Assembly: GCF_030646155.1 (NCBI RefSeq)
Contig: NZ_JAUTDN010000007.1
Span: forward strand, 84,167-148,166
DNA: 64,000 bases
Source of the DNA: Conexibacter sp. CPCC 205762
GTDB lineage: Bacteria; Actinomycetota; Thermoleophilia; Solirubrobacterales; Solirubrobacteraceae
Direction of reading: 5' to 3'
Shown here one piece after another: positions 50,487 to 58,967 of this stretch. Each line of letters opens with the position of its first letter. Position 1 is the stretch's first letter. Below the pieces are notes generated by a model. It was not told where the DNA came from. It worked only from the letters and a program-made list of their open reading frames with translations, and did not search any database. The translations under genes and the position numbers were made by a program.

Positions 50487-51686
50487 CTACACCCAGCTTC
50501 CTCGCACCAGCACTCGGTGCAAGGAGAGGTCGTCGTCGAGCACGACCAGGTCGGCGTCGCGGCCGGGGGCGATCGAACCCTTGACGGCGTCGATCCCAAG
50601 CAGCTCGGCCGGCGTCGTGGCGGCCATGCGGGCGGCGTCGGCGACGGTCGCCTCGCCGAAGCGGACGGCGTTGCGGACGGCGGCGTCCATCGTCAGCGTC
50701 GCGCCGGCGATCGTCTGCGCCCCGGGCAACGTGGCGCGGCCGCACTGGACGTGGACGGCGCGGTCGCCGAGCCGGTAGTCGCCGTCGGGCAGCCCGGTCG
50801 CCTCGATCGCGTCGGTCACCAGCGCGGTCCGCTGCGGCCCCTTCAGCCGCAGCAGCAGCCGCACGACCGCCGGATCGACGTGGACGCCGTCGCAGATCAG
50901 CTCGCAGGTCAGCTCGTCGCGGCCGAGCGCGACGCCGATCAGCCCCGGGTCGCGGTGGTGCAGCGGCCGCATCGCGTTGAAGGCGTGCGTGACGGCGCGC
51001 GCGCCGGCCTCGATCGCGGCCTCCGCGGCGGCGCCGTCGGCGTCGGTGTGGGCGAGCGAGACGAGCACCCCGCGCGCGGCTGCCGCGCGGATCAGCTCCA
51101 GCGCACCGGGCAGCTCCGGCGCGAGCGAGATCGAGCGCACCGGCCCGCCGGCGAGCAGGCGGTCGACGGCCTCCGGCGCCTCCGCTGGGATGAGGAAGTG
51201 CTCGGCCTCCATCGCGCCCGGCCGCAGCCGGCTGAGGAACGGGCCCTCGAGGTGGGCGCCGAGCACCTGCGCGGCGCCGGTGGCCGGGGCCGTCGCGGCG
51301 GCGCCGATCGCGACGAGCGCGTCGAGCAGCTCGCCGACCGGGGCGGCGACGGTCGTCGCCAGCAGCGCGGTCGTGCCGTGGCGGGCGTGGAAGGCGGCGG
51401 CGCGCTGGACCTCGCCGGCGTCACGCGTGTTGAACTGCGCCCCGCCGCCGCCGTGGACGTGGAGGTCGATGAAGCCCGGCAGCAGCCAGCGCCCGCCGAG
51501 GTCGACGGCGTCGAGCGCGACCCGCCCCGGGGCGCTCTCGCCGACCTCTGCGATGCGGCCGCCGCGGACCGTCACGTCGGCCCAGCGGATGCCCTCGGGC
51601 GTGACGACGCGGCCGCCGGTCAGGGTCAGGTCGCCTGCCGGGTGCGAGGTCGTCGCATCCGGCACGGTGGGGGTCGCCGCGCTCAC
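50487..51686 (-). CDS. nagA: N-acetylglucosamine-6-phosphate deacetylase
   Basis: The 399-residue amidohydrolase has the metal motif LPGFIDLHVHGGGG, LGAHLEGPFLS, SLAHTDADGA, THAFNAMRPLHHRDPG and ALVTDAIEATG. It converts GlcNAc-6-phosphate to glucosamine-6-phosphate plus acetate. The GTG start overlaps the SIS gene stop by four bases. It is the last gene of the nag-type operon. Confidence 0.93.
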   Translation of the reverse strand: MSAATPTVPDATTSHPAGDLTLTGGRVVTPEGIRWADVTVRGGRIAEVGESAPGRVALDAVDLGGRWLLPGFIDLHVHGGGGAQFNTRDAGEVQRAAAFHARHGTTALLATTVAAPVGELLDALVAIGAAATAPATGAAQVLGAHLEGPFLSRLRPGAMEAEHFLIPAEAPEAVDRLLAGGPVRSISLAPELPGALELIRAAAARGVLVSLAHTDADGAAAEAAIEAGARAVTHAFNAMRPLHHRDPGLIGVALGRDELTCELICDGVHVDPAVVRLLLRLKGPQRTALVTDAIEATGLPDGDYRLGDRAVHVQCGRATLPGAQTIAGATLTMDAAVRNAVRFGEATVADAARMAATTPAELLGIDAVKGSIAPGRDADLVVLDDDLSLHRVLVRGSWV

Positions 51687-52702
51687 GTCGCCGTCACCTT
51701 GCTGAGGTTCGCGGGCGCGTCGGGGTCGCGGCCGCGCAGCAGCGCCAGCTCGAAGGCGAGCTGCTGCGCGCGCACGACCGCGACGATCGGCGCCAGCCCC
51801 TCGGTCACCGCGGGCAGCGGCAGGTCGGCGCCGGCGGCGGTCGCGAGCGTCAGCACGCGCGCGCCGCGCTCGCGCAGCAGGCCGGTCAGCTCGGCCACGT
51901 CGGCGGCGGCCGGGCCGTCGCCGGCGCTCAGCGCGAGCACCGGGAAGCCGGCCTCGACGATCGTGATCGGGCCGTGGCGCAGATCGGCCGACGAGGAGCC
52001 GTCGGCGGCGATCGCGGCGGTCTCCTGCAGCTTCAGCGCGCTCTCCAGCGCGGCGCCGTAGAGCAGCCCGCGCGCGGTCACGACCATCCGCGTGTCGTCG
52101 GCCAGCAGCGCCGCCGCGGCGCGCGCCGGCTCCGGGTCCTCCAGCACCGCGGCGACCGCCGCCGGCAGCGCGTGCAGCTCCTCGTCGGAGAACGGCACCG
52201 GCCCGAGTGCGCGTGCGATGAGGCCAAACGCCAGCAACTGGGCGGTGACGGTCTTCGTCGCCGGCACCGCCAGCTCGGCGCCGGCCGCCAGCGCGACCAC
52301 GCCGTCGGCGCCGGAGGCCAGCGCGCTGGCGCCGTCGTTGGTGATCGCGAGCGTGCGCGCGCCGGCCGCGCCCAGGCGCGCGAGTGTCGCGACGATCTCC
52401 GGCGTCGCGCCCGACTGGCTGACCGCCACCGCCAGCTGCCCCGTGTAGTCGACCTGCGCGTCGTAGAGCAGGTGCAGCGACGGGGCCGCCAGCGAGACCG
52501 GCCGGCCGCTGGCCAGCTCCAGCAGGTAGCGGCCGTAGACGGAGGCGTGGTCGGAGGAGCCGCGCGCGACGATCGTGCTGCCGTGCAGCGGCTGCGGCGC
52601 AAGCTCCCGCACCGCTGCCGCGATCGCGTCGGCGCGCGCGATCAGCCGCGCGAGCACGGCCGGCTGCTCCGCCATCTCGGCGGCCATGCGCGCGCCGGGC
52701 AT
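51683..52702 (-). CDS. SIS-domain sugar isomerase/deaminase (glucosamine-6-phosphate deaminase-like)
   Basis: The 339-residue protein carries two SIS domains (STIVARGSSDHASVYGRYLLE; VAVSQSGATPEIVATL and MVVTARGLLYGAALESALKLQE) and ends like the isomerase half of GlmS. It lacks a glutaminase domain. Together with NagA it most likely deaminates glucosamine-6-phosphate to fructose-6-phosphate, replacing NagB. The gene follows the binding protein by 4 bp. Confidence 0.88.
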   Translation of the reverse strand: MPGARMAAEMAEQPAVLARLIARADAIAAAVRELAPQPLHGSTIVARGSSDHASVYGRYLLELASGRPVSLAAPSLHLLYDAQVDYTGQLAVAVSQSGATPEIVATLARLGAAGARTLAITNDGASALASGADGVVALAAGAELAVPATKTVTAQLLAFGLIARALGPVPFSDEELHALPAAVAAVLEDPEPARAAAALLADDTRMVVTARGLLYGAALESALKLQETAAIAADGSSSADLRHGPITIVEAGFPVLALSAGDGPAAADVAELTGLLRERGARVLTLATAAGADLPLPAVTEGLAPIVAVVRAQQLAFELALLRGRDPDAPANLSKVTAT

Positions 52703-52706
52703 CGCG

Positions 52707-53831
52707 CTATCTGATCCCGGCCGCGTCGCACGCGGCTCTGTAGGCGTCGGTGCAGATCTGGGCGGCGGTCGCGAAGCCGTCTCTGACGATCACGCTCTGG
52801 ATGTTGTCTCTCGTGATCGCGATCGTGTCGAGCAGCACCGAGGGGACTCTTCTGGAGCTGTTGTTGTCGACCTCGGTCGTCGTGACGGAGGTCGGGACGC
52901 CCTCGCCTCTGGCCAGCGGCACCGCCAGCTCGGCGGCGGTCGAGGCGATCTGGTTGATCGGCTGGTAGACCGTCATCAGCTGCTCGCCGGTGAGGATCCG
53001 CTGCAGGCCGGCGACCTCGGCGTCCTGGCCGGTGACCGGCTTCGTTCTCGGGTCGATGCCGTTCGCTCTCATCGCCGCGATCGCGCCGCCGGCCATGCCG
53101 TCGTTGGCCGAGTAGACGCCCGCGAAGCCGTCCTTGCCGGCCGCGGTGATCGCCTGCTCCATCTCCGTCTGCGCCTTGTCGGGGCTCCAGTCGGGCGTGT
53201 CGTACTCCTTCACCACGTCGACGCCGGCTCTGTCGAGCACGTCGTGCGCGCCCTGCTTGTACGGCGCCGAGTTGGAGTCGGTCGGCGAGCCGTTGATCAT
53301 CACGATTCTCGCTCTGCTGCCGCCGTTCGGAAGCGCTCTCAGCAGCGCCTCGCCCTGCTGCTGGCCGACTCTGAACGGGTCGATCGAGACGTAGGCGTCG
53401 ATGTCGGCGCCGTCGATCAGGCGCGCGTAGGAGACGACCGGCACGCCCTGCGTTCTGGCGTTGTTGGCGATCGCGGCAGCCGCTCTGACGTCGACCGCGT
53501 CGATCACGAGCACCTTCGCGCCGTTGGTGATCGCCTGCTCGGCCTGCTGCTGCTGTTGGGCGGCGTCCTGCTCGGCGTTGGCGTAGATCACCTCGCAGCC
53601 GGGACAGAGCTCTCTGACCTTTCTGACGAAGCTGGGGCGGTCCTGGTTCTCGTAGCGGGCGGTCTTCGACTCCGGCAGCAGCAGCGCGATCTTGGGCGCG
53701 TCGCCACCTCCACCGCTCGCGCTGGTGCCGGTGCCGCCGCCACCGTTGTCGTCGCTGCTGCCGCAGGCGGCGGCGCCGAGCGCGAGCGCGCCGGCCAGCA
53801 CCACGGCGGTACCCGTGCGAATGAACGACAT
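52707..53831 (-). CDS. Sugar ABC transporter substrate-binding lipoprotein (XylF/RbsB type)
   Basis: The 374-residue protein has a lipobox (LALGAAACGSS) with a Gly-rich linker and a type I periplasmic fold: PKIALLLPESKTARYENQDRPSF, LVIDAVDVRAAAAIANNARTQG, SPTDSNSAPYKQGA and GQDAEVAGLQRILTG. The ligand is likely an amino sugar from context. It is the first gene of the operon, yet no permease or ATPase follows; these must be encoded elsewhere. Confidence 0.9.
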   Translation of the reverse strand: MSFIRTGTAVVLAGALALGAAACGSSDDNGGGGTGTSASGGGGDAPKIALLLPESKTARYENQDRPSFVRKVRELCPGCEVIYANAEQDAAQQQQQAEQAITNGAKVLVIDAVDVRAAAAIANNARTQGVPVVSYARLIDGADIDAYVSIDPFRVGQQQGEALLRALPNGGSRARIVMINGSPTDSNSAPYKQGAHDVLDRAGVDVVKEYDTPDWSPDKAQTEMEQAITAAGKDGFAGVYSANDGMAGGAIAAMRANGIDPRTKPVTGQDAEVAGLQRILTGEQLMTVYQPINQIASTAAELAVPLARGEGVPTSVTTTEVDNNSSRRVPSVLLDTIAITRDNIQSVIVRDGFATAAQICTDAYRAACDAAGIR

Positions 53832-53906
53832 ACCTGGCTTCTCCCCGTCTGGATGGACAGACAGTCGGCCGCTCCTCGGGCAACCGACGGAGCGGACCGT
53901 AACGCT

Positions 53907-53920
53907 CTGGTCTATACCAG
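53907..53920. promoter_or_regulatory. dre-like palindrome (site 1)
   Basis: CTGGTCTATACCAG is a perfect 14-bp palindrome apart from its central bases and closely resembles the DasR/NagR site (TGGTCTAGACCA). It lies in the divergent spacer about 76 bp upstream of the sugar-binding gene start. Confidence 0.75.
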
Positions 53921-53984
53921 TCAAGCACCTGCTGTCCGGACTGTCCGCATGGAGCCCGGATCCGCTGGCGATCTGGCCTGTTGG

Positions 53985-53998
53985 CTGGTATACACCAC
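53985..53998. promoter_or_regulatory. dre-like palindrome (site 2)
   Basis: CTGGTATACACCAC contains TGGTATACACCA, the same core as site 1 with one arm mismatch. It sits 5 bp before the GntR gene start, so it would block that gene's own expression. The two sites together fit autoregulation plus control of the nag operon. Confidence 0.7.
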
Positions 53999-54002
53999 GG
54001 TC

Positions 54003-54761
54003 ATGGAGGGAAGCCGCCGCCGTGCCGACGTCGCCGCGCTCGCCCCGCTCAGCGGCTCGCAGCCGAAGGGCGAGCAGCTGCGCAGGGCGCTGGAGCAGCT
54101 GATGGCCGGCCTCGGCCCCGGCGCGCTGCTGCCGTCGGAGCGGATCCTCGCGGAGCGCTTCGCGGTCGCGCGGATGACCGTCCGGCGCGAGCTGGACCGC
54201 CTCTGCGCCGACGGCCTCGCCTACCGCGTCGAGCGCCAGGGCACCTTCGTCGCCGCGCCGCGGATCGTCCAGACCGACTCGCTCTCCTCCTTCTCCGAGG
54301 ACATCGTCGCGCGCGGCATGACGCCCGGCGGCTACGTGATCGCGCAGGAGCTGATCGCCGCCGACGAGGCGGTCGCCGCGGCGCTGGAACGTCCGCCGGG
54401 CCAGCCGGTCGTGCTGATCCACCGCGTCCGCACCGCCGACGACGTGCCGCTCGCGGTCGAGTGGGTCTATCTGCCGGCCGACGACTTCCCGCGGCTGGAG
54501 AAGGCGCCGCTGCACGACCGCTCGCTCTACGGCCTGCTGCGGGAGCGCTACGGCGTCACGTTCGGCGAGGCGCGCCAGCGCGCCAGCGCCGTCGCGCTGA
54601 CGGCCGAGGAGGCGGCGCTGCTGGAGACCGAGCCGGGCGCTCCGGCCTTCCTCTTCCGCCGCGTCACCCGCCGCCACACGGGCCGCGTGATCGAATGGGC
54701 GCGCTCCCTCTACCGCGGCGACATGTACGAGATCGACATGCATCAGAAGCCTCGCGGCTGA
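54003..54761 (+). CDS. GntR/HutC-family regulator (NagR/DasR-like)
   Basis: The 252-residue protein has a winged helix (GALLPSERILAERFAVARMTVRRELDRL) and a UTRA effector domain (SLSSFSEDIVARGMTPGGYV, VEWVYLPADDFPRLE, FRRVTRRHTGRVIEWARSLYRG). NagR/DasR proteins respond to glucosamine-6-phosphate or GlcNAc-6-phosphate. It is divergent from the amino-sugar genes and flanked by two dre-like sites. Confidence 0.92.
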   Translation: MEGSRRRADVAALAPLSGSQPKGEQLRRALEQLMAGLGPGALLPSERILAERFAVARMTVRRELDRLCADGLAYRVERQGTFVAAPRIVQTDSLSSFSEDIVARGMTPGGYVIAQELIAADEAVAAALERPPGQPVVLIHRVRTADDVPLAVEWVYLPADDFPRLEKAPLHDRSLYGLLRERYGVTFGEARQRASAVALTAEEAALLETEPGAPAFLFRRVTRRHTGRVIEWARSLYRGDMYEIDMHQKPRG

Positions 54762-54788
54762 GCCCACGCGCGCGGGTAGCGTGTGGGC

Positions 54789-56141
54789 ATGGACGCGTTC
54801 GACTGCATCGTGATCGGGACCGGGCCGGGCGGCCGCGCGGTCGCCCCGGCGCTCGCGCAGGCCGGCCGCCGGGTCGCCGTCGTGGAGGCGGAGCTGGTCG
54901 GCGGCGAGTGCCCGTTCTGGGCGTGCATCCCGTCGAAGACGCTGCTGCGCGCGGCGCAGTTGCGCAGCGAGTCTCGCCACGTCGCCGGGCTGGAGGAGCC
55001 GCGACCGGCGTGGCCGGCGGTGCGCGCCTACCGCGACTACATGAACTCCGGCCTCGACGACACGGCGAAGGCGGCCTGGATCGAGTCGACCGGCGTGACG
55101 CTCGTGCGCGGCGCGGCGAGCGTGCCGGAGCGCGGCGTCGTGCGCGTCGGCGAGCGCGAGCTGCGCGCGCCCGAGATCGTGCTCGCCTCCGGCTCGCGCG
55201 CCGCCGTCCCGCCGCTGCCCGGCCTGCGGCGCGAGCTGGTCTGGACCAACCGCGAGGTGACCGCGATGCGCGAGGTGCCGCGCTCGGCGGTCGTGCTCGG
55301 CTCCGGCCCGGTCGGGCTGGAGAGCGCGCAGTGGCTGGCCGAGCTGGGCTGCGCGGTGACGCTGCTGGAGCGCGGCGGCCGGCTGCTCGCGCGCGAGGAC
55401 GAGCAGCTCTCGGCGCACGCGCTGCGGATGCTGCGCGAGCACGGCGTCGACGTCCGCACGCACGCGCGCGTGAGCCACGTCGTCCACGACGACGGCGACC
55501 CAGCCGACGGCGTCGCGGGCGTGGCGGTCCACCTTGAAGATGGCGGCCTCCACCACGTCGAGCGGCTCGTCGTCGCGACCGGCCGGATCCCCAACAGCGA
55601 CGGCCTCACCCCGCCCGGCGTCGCGACCGACGACCACAGCGCCGTGCTCGTCGACGACCGCTGCCGTGCCGCCGACGGCGTCTGGGCCGTCGGCGACGTG
55701 ACCGGGATAGCGCCCTACACCCACGTCGCCGGCTACCAGGGCCGCGTCGTCGCCGACAACCTGCTCGGCGGCGCCGCCCGCGCCGACTACCGCGGCGTGC
55801 CGCGCGTCGTCTTCGGCGAGCCCGAGCTGGCCGCCGTCGGCCTCACCGGCGAGCAGGCGGCGCAGGCCGGCCTGCGCACCCGCTCCGTCCAGCTGCCGCT
55901 GTCGGCCGTCGACCGCACCGAGACGTACGGCCGCGACCTCTTCGGCGGCGTCGGCCTGCTGCTCGACGCCGACCGCGAGGTCGTCGTCGGCGCCTGGGCC
56001 GCCGGCCCCGAGGCCGGCGAGTGGATCCACGTCGCCGCGCTCGCGGTCAAGGCGCAGGTCCCGCTCGCCGTCCTGCAGGACTTCGTCCCCCAGTTCCCGA
56101 CGTTCAGCGAGCTGTGGGGCGAGGCCGCGCGGCGGCTGTGA
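54789..56141 (+). CDS. FAD pyridine nucleotide-disulfide oxidoreductase (dihydrolipoamide dehydrogenase-like)
   Basis: The 450-residue protein has the FAD loop CIVIGTGPGGRAVAPALAQAG, the redox pair GGECPFWACIPSKTLLR (CxxxxC), an NAD domain around VVLGSGPVGLESAQWLAELG, and ATGRIPNS then VWAVGDVTGIAPYTHVA. The C-terminal dimer domain ends PTFSELWGEAARRL. It lacks the usual C-terminal His-Glu pair of true Lpd (HxHPTLSE reads PQFPTFSE), so it is more likely a related reductase. ATG 54789 is taken; a GTG lies six bases upstream. Confidence 0.85.
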   Translation: MDAFDCIVIGTGPGGRAVAPALAQAGRRVAVVEAELVGGECPFWACIPSKTLLRAAQLRSESRHVAGLEEPRPAWPAVRAYRDYMNSGLDDTAKAAWIESTGVTLVRGAASVPERGVVRVGERELRAPEIVLASGSRAAVPPLPGLRRELVWTNREVTAMREVPRSAVVLGSGPVGLESAQWLAELGCAVTLLERGGRLLAREDEQLSAHALRMLREHGVDVRTHARVSHVVHDDGDPADGVAGVAVHLEDGGLHHVERLVVATGRIPNSDGLTPPGVATDDHSAVLVDDRCRAADGVWAVGDVTGIAPYTHVAGYQGRVVADNLLGGAARADYRGVPRVVFGEPELAAVGLTGEQAAQAGLRTRSVQLPLSAVDRTETYGRDLFGGVGLLLDADREVVVGAWAAGPEAGEWIHVAALAVKAQVPLAVLQDFVPQFPTFSELWGEAARRL

Positions 56142-56154
56142 GCCGCCGGCCCGC

Positions 56155-57453
56155 TCAGGCGGCCGGGACGGGCGCGGGAGCGGCGGCGGCCGCCAGCTCG
56201 GCCATCTCAGCCTCGGCGACCTCGGCGTCGTAGGCGGCGAGCGCGGGGAAGGCGAGCGCGATCGCGGCCGCCGCGGCGACGCAGGCGAGGCCGCCGGAGA
56301 CGACCGAGAAGCGGGCCGAGGTGAGCGAGGCGACGGCGCCGCCCTCGACGTCGCCGACGCGCGGCCCGCTCTGCACGACGAGCGAGAAGACCGACGACAT
56401 CCGGCCGCGCATGCGGTCGGGCGTCACCGTCTGGTTGATCGTCGAGCGGCAGACGGCGCTGACCGAGTCGGCCGCGCCGGCGAGCGCGAGCATCAGCATC
56501 GCGAAGCCGAGCGAGGGGACGAGGCCGGCGGCGGCGATCGCGACGCCCCAGGCGATCACCGCGACGATCACGATCCGGCCCAGCCGCCGCACCTTCGGCA
56601 GCCAGCCGGTCGTCAGCGCCGCGACGACCGCGCCGGCCGAGACGGCCGCGTTGAGCAGGCCGGTGCCGGTCGCGCCGGCGTGGTAGACGGTCAGCGACAG
56701 GACCGGGAAGAGCGTCCGCGGCATCCCGAACGCCATCGCCGACAGGTCGATCGCGAACGAGCCGACGAGCGCCTTGCGCGAGCGCACGAAGCGCAGCCCC
56801 TCCGTGATCGACTGCCATATCCCCAGCTCCGCGCCCTCGGCGTCGGCGCCGCGCGGCGGCTGCGGCGAGAGGCCGATCACGGTCACGACCATGCCGAGGC
56901 AGGTGAGCGCGTCGACCGCGTAGGCGGTGCCGAGGCCGCCGGCCGCGATCAGCAGGCCGCCGAGCGCCGGCCCGACGACCATCGTCGCCTGCGTCAGCCC
57001 GAACGTCAGCGCCAGCGCCGCGCGCAGCTCCGAGGTCGGCACGACGTTCGGCACGACCGACGCGCGGACCGTGTTCTGCACCCCGTTGGCGCCGGCCAGC
57101 AGCGCGCCGAGCAGGTACAGCAGCGCCAGCGGCGGCTCGCCGAGGTAGGCGCCGAGCGCCAGCCCGCCGCTCAGCAGCACGAGCGCGATCTGCACGAGCA
57201 GCAGCAGGCGGCGGCGGTCGACGCGGTCGGCGAGCGCACCGCCGTAGAGCGACAGCGTCACCAGCGGGATCAGCTCGAAGAGGCCGAGCAGGCCGGTCAG
57301 CGCCGGGGATCTGGTCTGCACGTAGAGCTGGTACGGCAGCGCGACGAGCGTCGCCTGCGAGCCGAGGCTGGTGATCGTGCTGCCGGCGACCAGATGGCGC
57401 AGGTCGCGCGAGTGGTGCAGGGGCGTCAGGTCGATCGCGAGCTGCGACCGCAT
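56155..57453 (-). CDS. MFS transporter, EntS-like
   Basis: The 432-residue protein has 12 predicted membrane segments and the MFS loop motif GGALADRVDRRRLLL. VRASVVPNVVPTSELRAALAL and DRMRGRMSSVFSLVVQSGPRVGDVEGG are typical of EntS/MFS_3 exporters. It ends in a short Ala/Pro tail. An in-frame GTG at 57480 would add nine residues. It probably exports a small molecule; cargo unknown. Confidence 0.88.
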   Translation of the reverse strand: MRSQLAIDLTPLHHSRDLRHLVAGSTITSLGSQATLVALPYQLYVQTRSPALTGLLGLFELIPLVTLSLYGGALADRVDRRRLLLLVQIALVLLSGGLALGAYLGEPPLALLYLLGALLAGANGVQNTVRASVVPNVVPTSELRAALALTFGLTQATMVVGPALGGLLIAAGGLGTAYAVDALTCLGMVVTVIGLSPQPPRGADAEGAELGIWQSITEGLRFVRSRKALVGSFAIDLSAMAFGMPRTLFPVLSLTVYHAGATGTGLLNAAVSAGAVVAALTTGWLPKVRRLGRIVIVAVIAWGVAIAAAGLVPSLGFAMLMLALAGAADSVSAVCRSTINQTVTPDRMRGRMSSVFSLVVQSGPRVGDVEGGAVASLTSARFSVVSGGLACVAAAAAIALAFPALAAYDAEVAEAEMAELAAAAAPAPVPAA

Positions 57454-57512
57454 ATCGGTCCAGCGGATACGTCGGGGCACCTTTCGAGCGTAGCCGCGTC
57501 TCCACGCCGCCG

Positions 57513-58895
57513 TCAGGCGTGCGTACCGGCGCGGCGCCACGCCGCCGCCGGGTGGTCGTCGCGGACGCGCTCCTGGCCGGCGCCCTGCAGCCGCTCGCGC
57601 AGCGTCTCGCCGTCGTACTCGCGCCAGACGCGGCCGCGCCGCTGCAGCTCCGGCACGACCAGCTCGACGAAGTCGCGGAAGGTGACCGGCGGCACCGGGT
57701 CGGCGATGTTGAAGCCGTCGACGCCGGCCTGCTCGATCCAGCGTTCGAGCCCGTCGGCGACCGTTGCGGGCGAGCCGACGAACAGCGGCCCGCCGCCGCC
57801 GACGCCGACGAACCGCGCGATCTCGCGCGGCGTCCAGGTGCGGCTGGCGTCGATGCGGGTGAAGAGGTCGACCATGCCGCGGATGCCGTCGGTCTCGACG
57901 TGCTCCAGCGGGGCGTCGAGGTCGAGCTGGGAGAGGTCGAGCTGCATCAGCGCGCTCCAGCGCGCGAGCGCGCCCTCGACGCTCGCGTACTGCTCGTAGT
58001 CGGCCAGCTTCGCGCGCGCCTCGGCGTCGGTCGGCGCGACGATCACGGTCGCGATCGAGAGGAACTTCAGCGTGCTCGGGTCGCGCCCGGCGGCGACTGC
58101 CTGAGCGCGCACGCCGTCGGCCAGCGCGCGGGCGCCGGCCGGCTCGTAGGTCGACAGGAAGACGCCCTCGGCGTGCTTGCCGGCGAACGCCTGGCCGGCG
58201 CGTGAGGTGCCGGCCTGGTAGAGCGTCGGCGTGCGCTGGCGCGACGGCTCCGACAGCGCGATCCCCGGCACGCGGTAGTGCTCGCCGGCGTGCGCGATCG
58301 GATGGACCCTGGCTGGGTCGGCGAAGACGCCGGCGGCGGCGTCGCGCACGACCGCGTCGTCCTCCCAGCTGCCCTCCCACAGTCTGTAGACGACCTCCAT
58401 GAACTCCTCCGCCAGCAGGTAGCGCTGGTCGTGCGGGAGCTGCTGGTCGAGGCCGAGGTTGCGCGCCGCCGAGTCGAGCGCGGAGGTGACGATGTTCCAG
58501 CCGATGCGGCCGTCGGTGAGGTGATCGAGCGTCGTCAGCTTGCGCGCGAACTGGTACGGCCGCTCGTAGGTCGAGCTGACGGTGACGGCGAAGCCGAGCC
58601 GCTCGGTCGCGGCCGCCATCGCGCTGATGCTCAGCAGCGGGTCGTCAGTCGGCGTCTGGATGCCGTCGCGCAGGGCGGCGTCGACGGAGCCCTGCCAGGT
58701 GTCGAGCGGGCCGAGCGCGTCGGCGACGAAGAGCGCGTCGAAGCGGCCTCGTTCGAGCAGCTGCGCCGTCTCGACCCAGTAGCTCAGCTCGCGGTAGCGG
58801 TGGGCCTGGCTGTCGGGGTGGCGCCACAGCCCGGCGGCCGTGTGACCGACCGTCGACTGGCGCAGGCCGTGCAGCAGGATCCGCTCGCGAGTCAT
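57513..58895 (-). CDS. FMN-dependent NtaA/SnaA/DmoA-type monooxygenase
   Basis: The 460-residue luciferase-fold enzyme has GLWRHPDSQAHRYRELSYWVETAQLLERGRFDALFVADALG, ATERLGFAVTVSST and GRIGWNIVTSALDSAARNLG, then GAGTSRAGQAFAGKHAEGVF. Relatives use reduced FMN and O2 to attack nitrilotriacetate, dimethyl sulfide or sulfonates. ATG 58895 lies in CCGGAGATG. It shares a divergent 72-bp promoter with the NMT1-like lipoprotein, so they are one locus. Confidence 0.9.
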   Translation of the reverse strand: MTRERILLHGLRQSTVGHTAAGLWRHPDSQAHRYRELSYWVETAQLLERGRFDALFVADALGPLDTWQGSVDAALRDGIQTPTDDPLLSISAMAAATERLGFAVTVSSTYERPYQFARKLTTLDHLTDGRIGWNIVTSALDSAARNLGLDQQLPHDQRYLLAEEFMEVVYRLWEGSWEDDAVVRDAAAGVFADPARVHPIAHAGEHYRVPGIALSEPSRQRTPTLYQAGTSRAGQAFAGKHAEGVFLSTYEPAGARALADGVRAQAVAAGRDPSTLKFLSIATVIVAPTDAEARAKLADYEQYASVEGALARWSALMQLDLSQLDLDAPLEHVETDGIRGMVDLFTRIDASRTWTPREIARFVGVGGGGPLFVGSPATVADGLERWIEQAGVDGFNIADPVPPVTFRDFVELVVPELQRRGRVWREYDGETLRERLQGAGQERVRDDHPAAAWRRAGTHA

Positions 58896-58923
58896 CTCCG
58901 GAGTGCCCTTCTTCGTGTAATCT

Positions 58924-58933
58924 CGACAAAGTT
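58924..58933. promoter_or_regulatory. CGACAAAGTT motif, monooxygenase/lipoprotein promoter
   Basis: CGACAAAGTT is followed at once by a partial inverse, ATCGACTTT (58936-58944), in the spacer between the divergent genes. The reverse complement of the same ten bases occurs at 63602-63611, upstream of the permease. A shared regulator for the locus is inferred. Confidence 0.5.
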
Positions 58934-58967
58934 CATCGACTTTAGAAAGATTCTGCCAGAGGTCACC

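Noticed and set aside
54789..56141. Mercuric reductase or true dihydrolipoamide dehydrogenase
   Set aside because: The CxxxxC pair is shared by the whole family. There is no HMA domain, C-terminal Cys pair or mer gene, and the Lpd C-terminal His-Glu motif is not evident.
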